A DNA stretch of 64,000 bases from JADJXV01 sp046328995 (GCA_046328995.1 JAXLVN010000002.1:806001-870000); one strand, 5' to 3'; shown: positions 27,511 to 37,756, numbered from the stretch's first letter. A program made the numbers and translations. The notes: generated by a model from the letters alone, not told the origin.

Positions 27511-29448
27511 ATGAAGAATATAGTTGTAGTGTTTTTTATTTGGATGGCAAGTGCTTGTATGCCAAGTAGTTCCTATGCCCAAAACCAACATGCGATAGAC
27601 TCGCTGCAGGCAATTTTGAGAGCAGCGACCCATGACACTGTCAAAGTAAATATGCTTTGCTTGCTTGCTAGAGAATATTGGGATTATACGCCCGACAAAT
27701 CCTCGGAATATGCTCGTCAAGCTCTAGCAATCGCAGAGAAAATGGACTACAAGAGAGGTATGGGTAATGCCTACCACATTATGAGCGTTCTTGCTAATGA
27801 TAAATGGAAACAAATTGAAGCGATTGAACTCGAAAAGAAAGCGCTGAAGTATCGGCAGGAAATCAATGATGCAGATGGAATCAACAACTCGCTTTTTTCC
27901 ATGGCGAATACCTACCAATGTCTTGGTGATTATGTGATGGCACTCAAATATAATTTTGAATGTTTGGCCTATTACGAGCGCATTGGCGACCGGGCTCAAG
28001 CAGCAGGTGTGTACCATAATATCGCCATTTGTTATCAAGATGCGGGCAAGAAAGAGGAAGCAGAGAACTATTATAAGAAAGCTCTTGCAATTAACCTTAC
28101 AACCGGCAAAAAAGATTGGCTGGGCAAGAATTACTTAATGCTTGCAGGTTACTACTCGGAAATTAATAATATTGACGAAGCGCTGAAATGTTATGAAGGT
28201 GCACGGGAGATTTATCAAAATCTTGGTCTGAGATTAATGTATGGTATGACCCTCGTGGGTGTAGGAGCGAATTTATCGCATAAAGGAATGTATGCACAAG
28301 CCATTGACAGTTTGCAACGTGCATTATCGATTTTCCGCGAAATCAAGGATAAAAACGGTATTGCCTGGTCATTCAATAATTTAGGTGCGTGCTACACGCA
28401 GCAGCGGAAATTTAAGGAAGCGGCCGTGTGCCTCGATAGTTGCTTACGGCTGTGCAAGGAACTCAACGCCACAGAGGCGATGAGAAATATTTATCAACGC
28501 CTGTTTCAGCTCGATACGGCATCCGGAAATTTAGCTCAAGCGTATATCCATTATTATCAATATATTGCTGCACGGGATAGTATGAAACATTCCGAAAATA
28601 CAGCAAAAGTTTCGAATCAGTTTTTACGCTTCGAATATTCCAAAAAAGAAGAACAAGCCAAAGCCGAACAAGAGAAAAAAGAAGCCGTACAGACCACCAC
28701 CCGCAATGCTCTCGTCGCCGGACTTGTGCTGGTCGCACTGCTTGCATTGCTGCTCTATAACCGCTTCCGTCTGAAGAAAAAAGCAAATGAAATTATTACC
28801 TATGAAAAAGAACGCAGCGAGAATTTACTCCTGAATATCCTCCCCGCAGAAGTCGCCGAAGAGCTTAAATCGACCGGCACGGCCAGCGCCAAACACTTCG
28901 ATCATGTGACGGTGTTATTCACCGATTTTAAAAATTTCACGACCATCAGCAAAGAACTCTCCCCCCAAGAATTAGTCGATGAATTACATGCATGTTTTAA
29001 AGGGTTTGATGAAATTTGCAGCAAGCATACTATTGAAAAAATCAAGACCATCGGCGACGCCTATCTCGCCGTCTGCGGCTTACCGCAAGCCGATGAACAT
29101 CATGCTGAACATGTCGTGAATGCTGCGCTCGAAATTCGAGAATTTATGAAAAAAAGGCGTGAAAAATTAGGCGAAAAAACATTTGAAATTAGAATCGGAA
29201 TTAATTCGGGAAGTGTGGTCGCCGGCATCGTCGGCGTCAAGAAGTTCGCCTATGATATTTGGGGTGATACGGTGAACACAGCAGCGCGGATGGAGCAGAA
29301 TTCCGAACCCGGGAAAATCAATATATCGGAAACGACGTACGCGCTTGTGAAGGATAGATGTACGTGTGAGTATCGCGGTGAAATTGATGCGAAAAATAAG
29401 GGGAAATTGAAGATGTATTTTGTGGAAAATTACAGAAGTGTAGAATGA
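27511..29448 (+). CDS. TPR-sensor adenylate cyclase, array copy 2
   Basis: 645 residues from ATG 27511, two bases after the stop of copy 1. Signal peptide to about residue 22 (SSSYAQ), TPR repeats about 50-350 with units such as YYKKALAINLTTGKKDW, a membrane helix near 405, and a C-terminal cyclase domain with LFTDFKNF, EKIKTIGDAY, AYDIWGD and NTAARM. Its TPR part differs greatly from copy 1 while the catalytic half is nearly the same. It groups with copies 3 and 5 by DFKNF, TIEKIK and DRCTCEYRGE. Confidence 0.9.
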   Translation: MKNIVVVFFIWMASACMPSSSYAQNQHAIDSLQAILRAATHDTVKVNMLCLLAREYWDYTPDKSSEYARQALAIAEKMDYKRGMGNAYHIMSVLANDKWKQIEAIELEKKALKYRQEINDADGINNSLFSMANTYQCLGDYVMALKYNFECLAYYERIGDRAQAAGVYHNIAICYQDAGKKEEAENYYKKALAINLTTGKKDWLGKNYLMLAGYYSEINNIDEALKCYEGAREIYQNLGLRLMYGMTLVGVGANLSHKGMYAQAIDSLQRALSIFREIKDKNGIAWSFNNLGACYTQQRKFKEAAVCLDSCLRLCKELNATEAMRNIYQRLFQLDTASGNLAQAYIHYYQYIAARDSMKHSENTAKVSNQFLRFEYSKKEEQAKAEQEKKEAVQTTTRNALVAGLVLVALLALLLYNRFRLKKKANEIITYEKERSENLLLNILPAEVAEELKSTGTASAKHFDHVTVLFTDFKNFTTISKELSPQELVDELHACFKGFDEICSKHTIEKIKTIGDAYLAVCGLPQADEHHAEHVVNAALEIREFMKKRREKLGEKTFEIRIGINSGSVVAGIVGVKKFAYDIWGDTVNTAARMEQNSEPGKINISETTYALVKDRCTCEYRGEIDAKNKGKLKMYFVENYRSVE

Positions 29449-31523
29449 AAAAAATCTTGATACTATTGATAGGTACACTCTGCTCCGTGATGCACCTTTC
29501 CGCCCAAAAATCATACCGTGAAGTGATTGATTCACTTCACGTTGAACTTGTCAGGTCAAAGCCGGATACCAACAAAGCATTTCTATTGCAGCTGCTTTCC
29601 TATACGTATTACAGAAACCATCTCATATCCCCAAGCCAACCTGATAGTAGTAGTACTTATGCCTGGCAGGCGATGGAGCTATCTACAAAACTCTCATGGA
29701 AATACGGTATTGCCAAAGCACATTATGCGGTCGCATGCAGCTACGTTGGAGCTGCCGATAAGGTCAATGCCGTGAAGCACTTTATGAAAGCATTACAACT
29801 ATTCAGGGAGGTACATGACAATAAATCTATTGCAGGTACACTGAGGAGTTTGGGTCTTACTGCGCCGGATACAAAAACTGCTGAACAGTATTTCAATCAA
29901 GCTGTTCAGACAGCAAAAGAAGTGAAGGATAACGCTATTATCAGACAGTGTGTAGAACTGTTAAACGATATTTACTTTAAGGCAAAAAATTATTCTAAAG
30001 CGTTGGAATACAATTTAAAAGTACTGCATTATGCTGAGGAGATTGATGATAAAGTATTGCAAGCTTCAATTCATGGGAATATTGGGGGTATTTACAGTAG
30101 ATTGTTAGATTACGATACAGCTCTGGAATACGGTAAGAAGGCCTTACAACTCTTTAAAGAATCAGGGACAAAAGTAGGCCTTGAAACTATGTATTTAAAT
30201 GTCGGATTTGCATACTATTTAGCGAAACAGTACACCAAGGCGCTCGAACTTCATTTTCAGTCATTACAACTTGCGGAAGAATTACATGATGATAACACTA
30301 TCCTCGTTCAATATGATAACATAGCTCTTACGTATTACAAGCTTTCCGATTTCCCGAATGCAATGGCTTATTTTTCAAAGTCAATCGCACTGAACAGGAA
30401 ATTGAACTATGATTATATATGGGGTTGGGACTATTTCGGACTGGGAGGTTCGTATTTAGCATTTGCCAAAGGCTCTGCTCCGGAACAGTTGCAGAAATTA
30501 TGTAAGGGAAGTAAAACTATCGCCTTACAAAAAGCGAAGTCCTATACAGATAGTTCTATTGTTAAATTCAAAATAATAGAGAATGAGTTAATTGAATTAT
30601 ACAAACAAAAAAGCGAGATTGAAAAATTATTGGGTAATCACAAAACTGCGTATGAATACCTTGAATTGTACAATTCGCTCAAAGATTCAAGCGCCGCCGT
30701 CGAAAACCATAATCGAATCACCGCCACTCTATTGAAATATGACGTAGATAAAAAAGACGCCGCCACGAAAGCCGAGCAGGAAAAAAAAGATATTCAGCAG
30801 GCAACTATTCGAAATTCGATCACGATAGGTTTAGCCGGAGCTCTGATATTCCTATTCGTCGTCTATCGTCAACGTAATCGAATCAATACAGAAAAAATAA
30901 AATCCGATTCTTTACTCTTGAATATCATCCCCAAAGAAGTAGCTGATGAACTCAAAGTAAAAGGCACTGCAAGCGCCAAACACTTCGATAATGTGACAGT
31001 GCTCTTCACCGATTTCAAGAATTTCACCACCGTCAGCGAGCAGCTTTCTCCGCAAGAATTAGTCGATGAATTACATGCATGTTTTAAAGGGTTTGATGAA
31101 ATAATGACGAAGTATTCCATCGAAAAAATCAAGACAATTGGCGATGCCTATCTCGCCGTGTGCGGCTTACCGCAAGCTGATGAAAATCATGCAGTAAATG
31201 TGGTTCATGCAGCTCTGGAAATTCGAGAATTTATGAAAAAAAGGCGTGAAAATTTAGGCGAAAAAACATTTGAAATTAGAATCGGAATTAATTCCGGAAG
31301 TGTGGTCGCCGGGATCGTCGGCGTCAAGAAATTCGCGTATGATATTTGGGGTGATACGGTGAACACAGCAGCACGGATGGAGCAAAATTCCGAACCCGGA
31401 AAAATCAATATATCGGAAACGACGTACGCGCTTGTGAAGGATAGATGTACGTGTGAGTATCGTGGTGAGATTGATGCGAAAAATAAGGGGAAATTAGCAA
31501 TGTATTTTGTGGAACAATTATGA
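29445..31523 (+). CDS. TPR-sensor adenylate cyclase, array copy 3
   Basis: 692 residues. The start overlaps the stop of copy 2 by four bases (ATGA), indicating translational coupling. Signal peptide to about 20 (MHLSAQ), TPR repeats about 60-400 (e.g. YDTALEYGKKALQLFKE), a membrane helix near 455, then the cyclase domain with all metal, Lys/Asp and Asn/Arg residues. The catalytic region has small private changes (EIMTKYSIEKIK, ENHAVNVV), so it is the least homogenised copy. Confidence 0.9.
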   Translation: MKKILILLIGTLCSVMHLSAQKSYREVIDSLHVELVRSKPDTNKAFLLQLLSYTYYRNHLISPSQPDSSSTYAWQAMELSTKLSWKYGIAKAHYAVACSYVGAADKVNAVKHFMKALQLFREVHDNKSIAGTLRSLGLTAPDTKTAEQYFNQAVQTAKEVKDNAIIRQCVELLNDIYFKAKNYSKALEYNLKVLHYAEEIDDKVLQASIHGNIGGIYSRLLDYDTALEYGKKALQLFKESGTKVGLETMYLNVGFAYYLAKQYTKALELHFQSLQLAEELHDDNTILVQYDNIALTYYKLSDFPNAMAYFSKSIALNRKLNYDYIWGWDYFGLGGSYLAFAKGSAPEQLQKLCKGSKTIALQKAKSYTDSSIVKFKIIENELIELYKQKSEIEKLLGNHKTAYEYLELYNSLKDSSAAVENHNRITATLLKYDVDKKDAATKAEQEKKDIQQATIRNSITIGLAGALIFLFVVYRQRNRINTEKIKSDSLLLNIIPKEVADELKVKGTASAKHFDNVTVLFTDFKNFTTVSEQLSPQELVDELHACFKGFDEIMTKYSIEKIKTIGDAYLAVCGLPQADENHAVNVVHAALEIREFMKKRRENLGEKTFEIRIGINSGSVVAGIVGVKKFAYDIWGDTVNTAARMEQNSEPGKINISETTYALVKDRCTCEYRGEIDAKNKGKLAMYFVEQL

Positions 31524-33367
31524 AATTATTGGTACTGTCAATATTGGTTGGTGTGTGGATGTTATACCCGTTGTCGGCTCAAAAACAAGGGCAGGACCGC
31601 ATTGACTCACTTCTTGTTGAACTCTCTAAAAGTAAAGAAGATAGCAATAAAGTAAATGTACTCAATGACCTTAGTTATTACTACTTTACTACCAAGCCGA
31701 ATGAAGGGATTCTGTATGGAAAAAAAGGATTGGAATTAGCCGGTAAATTACAGTGGAATAAAGGTAAAGCCAACGCGTATATCAGCATTGGATATAATTA
31801 TTATTCGAAGTCAGAATATTCGAAAGCGTTAGAACATTATTTTCAGGCGTTGAAGCTGTTTGAAGAGCTGCATGATGCAGCCGGCGAAGCAAAAGTCAGC
31901 GGTAAAATTGGTCTCGTCTATGTATTCGAGAATGATTTTCCGAAGGCAAAAGAATATTTGCTCAAAGCAATTCGGATGAATGAAGAGATTCATAATAAAG
32001 CGGCCCTGGCAGAGAATCTGCGTTTTATGGGGAATATTTATCTCCGGCAACACATCGAAAGTACCGCACTTGACTATTTTTTCAAGGCCTTACGACTCGA
32101 AGAAGAATCCGGGAATAAAAATGGAATTGCGAGAAATTTAGTCAATATCGGTATTGCATTAGGCGATCAAAAAGATCGATACAGAGAACTCGACTATAAA
32201 TTCAGAGCATTAGAAATATATCGGGAATTGGGAGATAAAGACGGGATGGGATCGGCTTACGGAAATGTGGGCTGGGCATATTTTCTCCTTGCAACAGATT
32301 CTACTCCCGTACTTGATTCGAGATTCGCAAAATTTAAGATCTCAACGTTACCCGAAGCATTGCAACAGTCCAAAATATATATGGATAGCGCAAATATTGT
32401 GAGTAGAGAGATAGGAACTCAAGAATATGACACGTATCTCATTATCAGCAAAATCGATTCGATCAACGGGAAGTACAAGGATGCGTATGAGAATTTTAAG
32501 ATGTACACTATCAAGAAAGATTCGGTCTTTAGCAGTAATAAATCCAAGATGATTACCCAACTTCAATTAAAATATGATCAAGAAAAAGAAGATGCGGTGA
32601 TTCTTATCGAACAAAAAAGACAACAACAACAGAAGTACATGTTAGCTTTAGGGTTAGTGATGGCTGTAGCATTTGCTCTGTGGGATTTTCGGCAAAAAAA
32701 ACGTCTGAAAATTGCCAAAAATTTTATCGAAAAAGAAAAGCATAAAAGCGATGAGCTCCTGCTCAATATTCTCCCTGCCGAAGTGGCCGAAGAACTCAAA
32801 TCGACCGGTGCATCTCAGGCAAAACACTTCTCAAATGTAACGGTACTTTTTACCGATTTTATTTCCTTTACCACCGTCAGCGAGCAGCTCTCCCCGCAAG
32901 AATTAGTCGATGAATTACATGCGTGTTTTAAAGGGTTTGATGAAATTTGCAGCAAGCACAATATCGAAAAAATCAAGACCATCGGCGACGCGTATCTCGC
33001 CGTCTGCGGCTTACCGCAAGCCGATGAACATCATGCAGAACATGTCGTTCATGCGGCGCTGGAAATTCGAGAATTTATGAAAAAAAGGCGTGAAAATTTA
33101 GGCGCAAAAACGTTTGAAATTAGAATAGGAATTAACTCGGGTAGTGTGGTCGCCGGCATCGTCGGCGTCAAGAAATTCGCCTATGATATTTGGGGTGATA
33201 CGGTGAACACCGCAGCGCGGATGGAGCAAAATTCCGAACCCGGAAAAATCAATATTTCGGAAACGACCCACGCGCTCGTGAAGGAGAAATTTATGTGTGA
33301 ATATCGTGGTGAAATTGATGCGAAGAATAAGGGGATGTTGAAAATGTATTTTGTAGAAAAATTATGA
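31520..33367 (+). CDS. TPR-sensor adenylate cyclase, array copy 4
   Basis: 615 residues, the shortest copy, beginning in an ATGA overlap with copy 3. Signal peptide to about 20 (YPLSAQ), TPR repeats about 60-250 (SKALEHYFQALKLFEE), a membrane helix near 380, and a cyclase domain with full catalytic residues. Its catalytic DNA matches copy 1 most closely (DFISFTTVSEQL, KHNIEKIK, LGAKTF), pointing to gene conversion across non-adjacent members. Confidence 0.9.
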   Translation: MKLLVLSILVGVWMLYPLSAQKQGQDRIDSLLVELSKSKEDSNKVNVLNDLSYYYFTTKPNEGILYGKKGLELAGKLQWNKGKANAYISIGYNYYSKSEYSKALEHYFQALKLFEELHDAAGEAKVSGKIGLVYVFENDFPKAKEYLLKAIRMNEEIHNKAALAENLRFMGNIYLRQHIESTALDYFFKALRLEEESGNKNGIARNLVNIGIALGDQKDRYRELDYKFRALEIYRELGDKDGMGSAYGNVGWAYFLLATDSTPVLDSRFAKFKISTLPEALQQSKIYMDSANIVSREIGTQEYDTYLIISKIDSINGKYKDAYENFKMYTIKKDSVFSSNKSKMITQLQLKYDQEKEDAVILIEQKRQQQQKYMLALGLVMAVAFALWDFRQKKRLKIAKNFIEKEKHKSDELLLNILPAEVAEELKSTGASQAKHFSNVTVLFTDFISFTTVSEQLSPQELVDELHACFKGFDEICSKHNIEKIKTIGDAYLAVCGLPQADEHHAEHVVHAALEIREFMKKRRENLGAKTFEIRIGINSGSVVAGIVGVKKFAYDIWGDTVNTAARMEQNSEPGKINISETTHALVKEKFMCEYRGEIDAKNKGMLKMYFVEKL

Positions 33368-35538
33368 AGAAATTTATCTGGATTGTCGTGCTATTGATGT
33401 TCGGAAGCTCCTCTGCGATGCTCGCGCAGAAGAAGGGACAAGAGCGCATTGATTCCTTGCTCGCAGAGCTTCCGAAGGCGCAGCCTGATACGAACAAAGC
33501 GTTGCTTCTGTCGGTGATTTCGTTCGCATATTACGAGCTTGGAGCTGCTGATAGCACACTTCGCTATGCCAAGGAAATAATGGCGCTGTCACGGCAATTA
33601 TCCTGGAAAACGGGTATTGCCAAAGGGTATAGTTCCTTTGGGTTTAGTTATGAACTCAGTGGTGACGGCGCTCGGGCGATGGAGTTTTTCGAAAAAGCAT
33701 ATACGCTTTACTCAGAGCTTAATAATCGAGACCGGCAGGTAGTGTCAGTTAAAAATATGTACCGTACGATGAACCAACCATCGAGTACGCCTATAAACGA
33801 TAAATTCATACGAACATTAGAAGCATCGCCAAACGCGAAAACCAAGCAATTACTCGGTGATTGCAATAGTGGACTCGGAGCGTATTATTTCATGCAAAAA
33901 ATAGATTATCCCAGGGCATTATATCATTACCAAAAAGCGGTTAGCTTCTATAGAGAATCCGGCGATACATCTGAAGTAGAAGGGCCTCTGAGTGATATTG
34001 GTTCTATCTATTATTTTCTTAAAGATTATACGCGTGCAATTGAGTACTTTGAAACGGCACTTTCTATTTCTGAAAAAAAAGGTAAACAGGAAAAAGTGTT
34101 CTATAATTTGGTGGCGTTATGTGAAATCTATAAATATCGAAGCGCCGATGACCGAACGCTGAAATTTTGTTTTTCGACTCTCCGAAAAGTCGAACTAGCC
34201 CATCGAAGCAAGGATGTTGTTGTCGTTCTCAGATGCATCGGAGAAGTCTATCGCAAGCAGCACCACTACCGCCTCGCGCTTGCGTATTGTCGTAAAGCAT
34301 TGGAGAGAAGTAACGGTCTTAACGATGTCAGAACGGAAGTACTCTATGCGAAGAAGGAAATTGGACTCTCTCTCTTGGAATCAATTGGCGATACAATGCA
34401 TCTGCTTTCCGCTGCTTCAGGTAATGAGCTTTCCCGGCAGGATTCAAGTATTGATCGTTACCTGCGCGATGATTTTATTCCGGCTACAAAACAGGCGCAA
34501 TTGCATCTTGCAGAGCGGTATTTGACGGAGTGCCTGAGTAGTCCGGAAATTACCTTCCAAGTTGATGTTGCGCAAGACTGTTACGAAGGACTGATAAAAA
34601 TTTACCAACTCACCGGCGACTACCGCAAAGAAGCCGAATTGTATCGCAAATACACGGCCCTCAAAGACTCCACCTTCAGCAGTGAAAACAGCCGGCGAAT
34701 CAGCGCCTTGGAAGCGCAAAGAATCGAAGAAGTCAATGCCAAACGTCAGGAAATTAGTAATCTCGGATTAGAACGTGCGCGGATTGAAAAGTTCTATTTT
34801 ATGGGCGGAATCTTCCTGCTGATGTGCATGAGCGGTTTGCTCTACAATCGTTACCGCCTTAAAAGTAAAGCCAATGTAAGTATTAGCAATGAAAAAGCAC
34901 GTTCAGAAGCGCTGCTGCTCAATATCCTGCCGGCTGAAGTAGCCGACGAACTCAAATCTACCGGTACAGCGCAAGCCAAGCACTTCAATAATGTAACGGT
35001 ACTCTTCACCGATTTCAAGAATTTCACCACCGTCAGCGAGCAGCTCTCCCCGCAAGAATTAGTCGATGAATTACATGCATGTTTTAAAGGGTTTGATGAA
35101 ATTTGCAGCAAGCATACCATCGAAAAAATCAAGACCATCGGCGACGCCTATCTCGCCGTCTGCGGCTTACCGCAAGCCGATGAACATCATGCAGAACATG
35201 TCGTTCATGCGGCGCTCGAAATTCGAGAATTCATGCTCAAACGCCGCGTAAATTTAGGCGAAAAAACGTTTGAAATTAGAATAGGAATTAATTCGGGAAG
35301 TGTGGTCGCCGGGATCGTCGGCGTCAAGAAATTCGCCTATGATATTTGGGGTGATACGGTGAACACGGCAGCGAGGATGGAGCAGAATTCCGAACCCGGG
35401 AAAATCAATATTTCGGAAACGACGTACGCGCTTGTGAAGGATAGATGTACGTGTGAGTATCGTGGTGAGATTGATGCGAAAAATAAAGGGAAATTGAAGA
35501 TGTATTTTGTGGAGAAGAATAAGAAAATAATCGCGTAG
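33364..35538 (+). CDS. TPR-sensor adenylate cyclase, array copy 5
   Basis: 724 residues, starting in an ATGA overlap with copy 4. Signal peptide to about 21 (SSSAMLAQ), TPR region about 60-440, a membrane helix near 485 and a complete cyclase domain. The tail MYFVEKNKKIIA runs past the usual MYFVE end. Its last codons and stop lie inside the ATCGCGTAGCGATG hairpin at 35530, so the C-terminus was rewritten by a repeat insertion. Confidence 0.9.
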   Translation: MKKFIWIVVLLMFGSSSAMLAQKKGQERIDSLLAELPKAQPDTNKALLLSVISFAYYELGAADSTLRYAKEIMALSRQLSWKTGIAKGYSSFGFSYELSGDGARAMEFFEKAYTLYSELNNRDRQVVSVKNMYRTMNQPSSTPINDKFIRTLEASPNAKTKQLLGDCNSGLGAYYFMQKIDYPRALYHYQKAVSFYRESGDTSEVEGPLSDIGSIYYFLKDYTRAIEYFETALSISEKKGKQEKVFYNLVALCEIYKYRSADDRTLKFCFSTLRKVELAHRSKDVVVVLRCIGEVYRKQHHYRLALAYCRKALERSNGLNDVRTEVLYAKKEIGLSLLESIGDTMHLLSAASGNELSRQDSSIDRYLRDDFIPATKQAQLHLAERYLTECLSSPEITFQVDVAQDCYEGLIKIYQLTGDYRKEAELYRKYTALKDSTFSSENSRRISALEAQRIEEVNAKRQEISNLGLERARIEKFYFMGGIFLLMCMSGLLYNRYRLKSKANVSISNEKARSEALLLNILPAEVADELKSTGTAQAKHFNNVTVLFTDFKNFTTVSEQLSPQELVDELHACFKGFDEICSKHTIEKIKTIGDAYLAVCGLPQADEHHAEHVVHAALEIREFMLKRRVNLGEKTFEIRIGINSGSVVAGIVGVKKFAYDIWGDTVNTAARMEQNSEPGKINISETTYALVKDRCTCEYRGEIDAKNKGKLKMYFVEKNKKIIA

Positions 35539-35592
35539 CGATGAAATATTGGTAGCATAGAAAACACATTCAACAACAATCGCGTAGCGATG
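35530..35592 (+). repeat. Paired hairpins ATCGCGTAGCGAT upstream of the RAYT-like gene
   Basis: Two copies of ATCGCGTAGCGATG, at 35530-35543 and 35579-35592, flank about 35 bases. Each can fold as ATCGC-GTA-GCGAT. The first supplies the stop codon of cyclase copy 5; the second ends 11 bases before the transposase ATG. REP-like elements next to such transposases are expected. Confidence 0.8.
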
Positions 35593-35602
35593 TACTATTA
35601 TC

Positions 35603-36064
35603 ATGGCAAATACCTATACTCAAATATTCTTGCAATTCATTTTTGCACCCAAATTTCGTGCTTCGCTTATTCATCATGATTGGGAAAATGATTTGTATAA
35701 ATATATCACAGGAATTGTACAACACCATAACCATAAAATGCTTTGCATCAATGGAATGCCGGATCATATTCATTTGCTGGTTGGCTTTCATACGACACAA
35801 TCAATTGGTGATTTAATGCAAGATGTAAAAGCGAGTTCTTCTAAATGGATTAACGAAAACAAATTAACGAAACTCAGATTTGAATGGCAATCCGGCTATG
35901 GAGCGTTTTCGTATTCTAAATCACAGGTGGCAGATGTTATCGCTTACATTCAAAGGCAAAAGGAACATCATAGGAAACGAACATTTTTGGAAGAATATAA
36001 ACTGTTCCTTGAAAACTTTCAAGTAGATTATAATGAACAGTTTATATTCAAAGTTCCGGAATAA
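35603..36064 (+). CDS. IS200/IS605-type Y1 transposase, RAYT-like
   Basis: 153 residues. NGMPDHIHLLVGFH provides the HUH metal-binding His pair and SKSQVADVIAYIQRQKEHH the catalytic Tyr helix. The N-terminus YTQIFLQFIFAPKFR is typical of Y1 transposases. No tnpB gene is attached, and palindromic hairpins flank it on both sides, fitting a REP-associated tyrosine transposase that may spread such hairpins. The gene appears intact. Confidence 0.9.
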   Translation: MANTYTQIFLQFIFAPKFRASLIHHDWENDLYKYITGIVQHHNHKMLCINGMPDHIHLLVGFHTTQSIGDLMQDVKASSSKWINENKLTKLRFEWQSGYGAFSYSKSQVADVIAYIQRQKEHHRKRTFLEEYKLFLENFQVDYNEQFIFKVPE

Positions 36065-36082
36065 AAAAGAATGTAGAATATT

Positions 36083-36200
36083 TCGTGCCTCTGGCACTTG
36101 ACCTATTTGGTATGCATTATCTACCAATGTATCGTGCCTCTGGCACTTGATCTATTTGGTATGCACTAACTACCGATATATCGTGCCTCTGGCACTTGAT
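36083..36200 (+). repeat. 49-bp tandem palindromic repeat downstream of the RAYT-like gene
   Basis: TCGTGCCTCTGGCACTTGA occurs at 36083, 36132 and 36181, an exact 49-base period. Each unit has a GTGCC-TCT-GGCAC hairpin and, between units, a second hairpin TTGGTA/TACCAA (or TACCGA). Confidence 0.88.
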
Positions 36201-36271
36201 AATTATTTGTCAATTTAACCGGAAAAATAAATTCATTCGATCATACATTCCGGCGCCATCACCCATCTATT

Positions 36272-37756
36272 TCACGCAGCACCGCCAAGCGATTTATCCG
36301 AATCCTTGATCACAAATCTTGCCTTGAGGCGCGCTACCTGACGCGCAAGATCCGCCGATTCAACCGACCGTAAGACTTCCTTGAAATCCTTATACGCCGC
36401 CGGCGCCTCGTCAAGCGGATACTCCCGGCAATTGGTGAGAATATCCTTTTTGCCGAAGGAAATATCGACGTCCTTTTGACTGAGCGTGCGCATCGCCGCA
36501 CGACGACCCAATGCACGACCGGCACCGTGATTAACGCTGTAGAGCGAGTCTTTCGCTCCCGCGCTCGCAACCATCACAGCCGAACCGTCCTGCGGATTGC
36601 CGGGCAATAAAATCGGGTGTCCCGTCGCGCTGAACGGTGTGCCGCTGAGACTTTGGTGTCCAGCCGGTACCGCCCGCGTCGCACCCTTGCGATGCACCCA
36701 CGTCGGCGTGCCATTAATATCCTCCAACCGCGCGATATTATGACTGATAAAATACACCAAGTTCCCGTCCGCACCCGGAAATATTTCACGAAATGCATCG
36801 AGCACCAAGGCATTAATAAGGAGGTGATTCACCGTCGCAAAATTCGCTCCGAGCGCCATGTCGTCGAGGTAATTATTCGCTGCCTCGGAGCCGAGTTCAG
36901 CATAGACTAACTCCTTGTCATCGCCCGGGAAAGCAGTGCCGGTGGCTGTGAAATTTTTCTGCAACGTACGGAATTGATTATGCGCTAATTGATACCCGAA
37001 TCCCCGCGAACCGCAGTGCGATAAAAACGCAGCATGACCATTCTTCAAGCCGAATGTATTGGCAGTGGACTCCATGCCTTCGACGATATCAACAATCTCG
37101 CATTCACCAAAGTGATTGCCACCACCGTACGAACCAAGCTGTTCCATCTTTTCCTTGAATTTCGGGAATAATCCTTCACCGCGAAGCGTATCGAGCCGCG
37201 CCTCAAGGGTCGAACGCTTGCCGTCATGCCCGAGATGAAAGGCATCCTCGCAGTACTCAGCCCACGAGGCGGGAATACCGATTTGTTCCAAAACTTCCGG
37301 CGACGCGCCTTGCGTCGCAACCGCAAAACCGGTTGATTCATTCACCCGACGAGACTTCCGTACCGAACGCTGACCCTTACCCGCACCGGTCGGTGTGCGC
37401 TCACAAATCGCATTGATAAGTGCGCGGCGGGCATCTTTCGAGCGGAGTTCTTCTTCGGGAATGTTGAGTTGCAGCAAGCTCATCGAACATTTAATATCCA
37501 CGCCCACCGGACCCGGATAAATATGCGATGGCGATGCCATGACGCACCCAACGGGAGCGCCGTAACCGGCGTGCGCGTCAGGATTAAGGACAAGCGCCGA
37601 CACGCCCGGCGCGCGGCGGGAATTCATCGCCTGTTCAAGACACAGTGCATCAAATCCATTCCGAATTTTCTCAGTCCCAATCACCGTAATCGGCGTGAGA
37701 CCTTCGATTGGAAGATGTGCTATTGCGTCTGATTGTATGTTGAATTGTGTGTTCAT
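36272..37756 (-). CDS. rtcB: RNA-splicing/repair ligase RtcB
   Basis: 494 residues. GTP- and Mn-dependent ligase that joins 2',3'-cyclic or 3'-phosphate ends to 5'-OH RNA. Motifs in order: LNPDAHAGYGAPVGCV, GVDIKCSM (metal Asp and Cys), YGGGNHFGE, LSHCGSRGFG, ISHNIA, HRKGATRA and SVNHGAGRALGRR with the guanylylated His. GVDIKCSM differs from the usual GVDIGCGM, as in a known RtcB subgroup. It lies on the same strand as ro60 and the AAA+ gene but is separated by two plus-strand genes. No archease or RtcA gene is seen. Confidence 0.95.
   Translation of the reverse strand: MNTQFNIQSDAIAHLPIEGLTPITVIGTEKIRNGFDALCLEQAMNSRRAPGVSALVLNPDAHAGYGAPVGCVMASPSHIYPGPVGVDIKCSMSLLQLNIPEEELRSKDARRALINAICERTPTGAGKGQRSVRKSRRVNESTGFAVATQGASPEVLEQIGIPASWAEYCEDAFHLGHDGKRSTLEARLDTLRGEGLFPKFKEKMEQLGSYGGGNHFGECEIVDIVEGMESTANTFGLKNGHAAFLSHCGSRGFGYQLAHNQFRTLQKNFTATGTAFPGDDKELVYAELGSEAANNYLDDMALGANFATVNHLLINALVLDAFREIFPGADGNLVYFISHNIARLEDINGTPTWVHRKGATRAVPAGHQSLSGTPFSATGHPILLPGNPQDGSAVMVASAGAKDSLYSVNHGAGRALGRRAAMRTLSQKDVDISFGKKDILTNCREYPLDEAPAAYKDFKEVLRSVESADLARQVARLKARFVIKDSDKSLGGAA

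Noticed and set aside
25251..35538. Assembly duplication of one cyclase gene
   Set aside because: Sensor halves differ strongly in sequence and length, so the five genes are real paralogues even though the catalytic halves are nearly identical.
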